Below the pieces are notes generated by a model. The model was not told the DNA's origin. It did not search any database and saw only the letters and a program-made list of their open reading frames with translations. A program made the position numbers and the translations under genes. A DNA stretch of 64,000 nucleotides from positions 62,001 to 126,000 of the forward strand of contig NZ_JAGEKR010000001.1 in the NCBI RefSeq assembly GCF_017565405.1, written 5' to 3'. Within the stretch, counting starts at the first letter, position 1; the number at the start of each line of letters is the position of its first letter. Below are positions 63,358 through 64,000 of the stretch, one piece after another. This DNA comes from Allobranchiibius sp. CTAmp26. GTDB taxonomy: Bacteria > Actinomycetota > Actinomycetes > Actinomycetales > Dermatophilaceae.

Positions 63358-64000
63358 GTAGCCCACCCACGCGCGATCAGGCGCAGCAGCCCGCTGAGCT
63401 ATCTCGGCGGGCTGCTGGCGCTCTACCTGCTGGTGCCGCTCGGCTACTTCGCCTGGCGTTTCGTGACGTCCGGCGACCGCGGATTCGGCGAGCCGGGCCT
63501 GTGGGCGGCAGCGCGTACATCGGTCGTGAGCGCCAGCATCAGCACCGTCATCGTGCTGCTGCTCGGGGTGCCCCTGGCGCACTGGCTCGCGACGTCGACC
63601 GGTCCGGTCTCGCGCGTGGTGACGGTCGTCGTCCAACTCCCGCTCGCCCTGCCACCCGTCATGAGCGGCATCGTGCTGATCTACCTCGTCGGGCCGTACA
63701 CGTGGCTCGGCACCCACGTCAACGGCGGGCTCACGGGCACCACGGCGGGGGTCGTGATCGCACAGACCTTCGTGGCCGCGCCGTTCCTGATCATCGCGGC
63801 ACGGTCGGCGTTCGCCGAGCGGGACCCGGCGCTGGACGACCTGGCGGCGACCCTTGGCCACGGAGCGCTCGCCCGCTTCGTCAAGGTGGATCTGCCGCTG
63901 GCCGCGGGCGGGATCCGCGCGGGTGCGGTGCTGACCTGGCTGCGAGCGCTCGGAGAGTACGGCGCCACGGTGCTGCTCGCGTACCACCCTTACACCCTGC
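63358..64000 (+). CDS. Molybdate/tungstate-type ABC permease (start unusual, C-terminus outside window)
   Basis: The frame encodes a ModB/WtpB-like permease: helix SYLGGLLALYLLVPLGYFAW, then RTSVVSASISTVIVLLLGVPLA, PLALPPVMSGIVLIYLVG and the coupling loop DDLAATLGHGALARFVKVDLPL, with LRALGEYGATVLLAY at the window end. No ATG, GTG or TTG lies in frame before the first helix. The best-placed codon is GTA at 63358, seven bases after GAGGAG. A GTG at 63335 overlaps the receptor stop but is in another frame and ends at a TAG. Either the start is non-standard or a one-base error lies near 63340-63380. Confidence 0.78.

Overview
The window is 64 kb of very GC-rich DNA with long open frames on both strands, mostly TGA stops, frequent GTG starts and many start-stop overlaps. 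A DtxR/IdeR-type iron regulator, a DUF3263 protein, a WXG100 protein, a c-di-AMP riboswitch ahead of an NlpC/P60 gene and CIRCE sites ahead of groL all point to a free-living actinomycete. Micrococcales (for example Dermacoccaceae) is my guess at the order; nothing here proves it. I see no phage, insertion sequence, CRISPR array or rRNA. One tRNA is present, tRNA-Arg(CCU).

Layout, left to right. 1-2.1 kb: a cut enoyl-CoA hydratase, an alpha/beta hydrolase and a membrane protein. 2.3-5.8 kb: tRNA-Arg, then an amidase-permease operon controlled by a GntR/FadR-type repressor with a clear palindromic operator. 6.0-11.4 kb: a four-gene operon for polyhydroxyalkanoate and fatty acid metabolism (acyl-CoA synthetase, PHA synthase, PHA depolymerase, acyl-CoA dehydrogenase). 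11.5-17.4 kb: small oxidoreductases and accessory proteins, with two decayed loci: a methyltransferase split by an amber codon, and a head-on junction of FAD-monooxygenase and CocE/PepX hydrolase fragments. 17.5-21.0 kb: a LysR regulator diverging from pcaF-pcaI-pcaJ, the last steps of the beta-ketoadipate pathway. 21.1-29.9 kb: a DeoR regulator converging on a seven-gene sugar or polyol operon with a complete ribose-type ABC importer, two FGGY kinases, a histidine phosphatase and a 2-hydroxyacid dehydrogenase.

30-43 kb: FUSC-type exporter, NDH-2-like dehydrogenase, FkbM methyltransferase, riboswitch-controlled NlpC/P60 hydrolase, iron regulator, divergent pdxH/serC, an ArsP-type permease with a CsoR-like operator, a GNAT enzyme and aminopeptidase N. 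43-49.6 kb: MarR-MFS-micropeptide operon, then a response regulator, histidine kinase and HtrA protease set (envelope stress type), and an isolated WXG100 protein. 49.6-58.6 kb: fadH, DUF1028, kup, a MalY/PatB-like C-S lyase, and groL with two CIRCE sites but no groES. 58.6-64 kb: a group II decarboxylase, ung, SGNH hydrolase, PadR regulator, and the start of a molybdate/tungstate-type ABC importer cut by the window end.

The best candidates for something undescribed are the dual-kinase/phosphatase sugar operon, the PHA synthase with a basic Lys/Ala/Pro-rich N-terminal tail, a 12-codon leader-like ORF behind an exceptionally long Shine-Dalgarno sequence, and a 72-bp nested inverted repeat downstream of pdxH. 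All function assignments come from reading motifs in the translated sequence; no database search was run.
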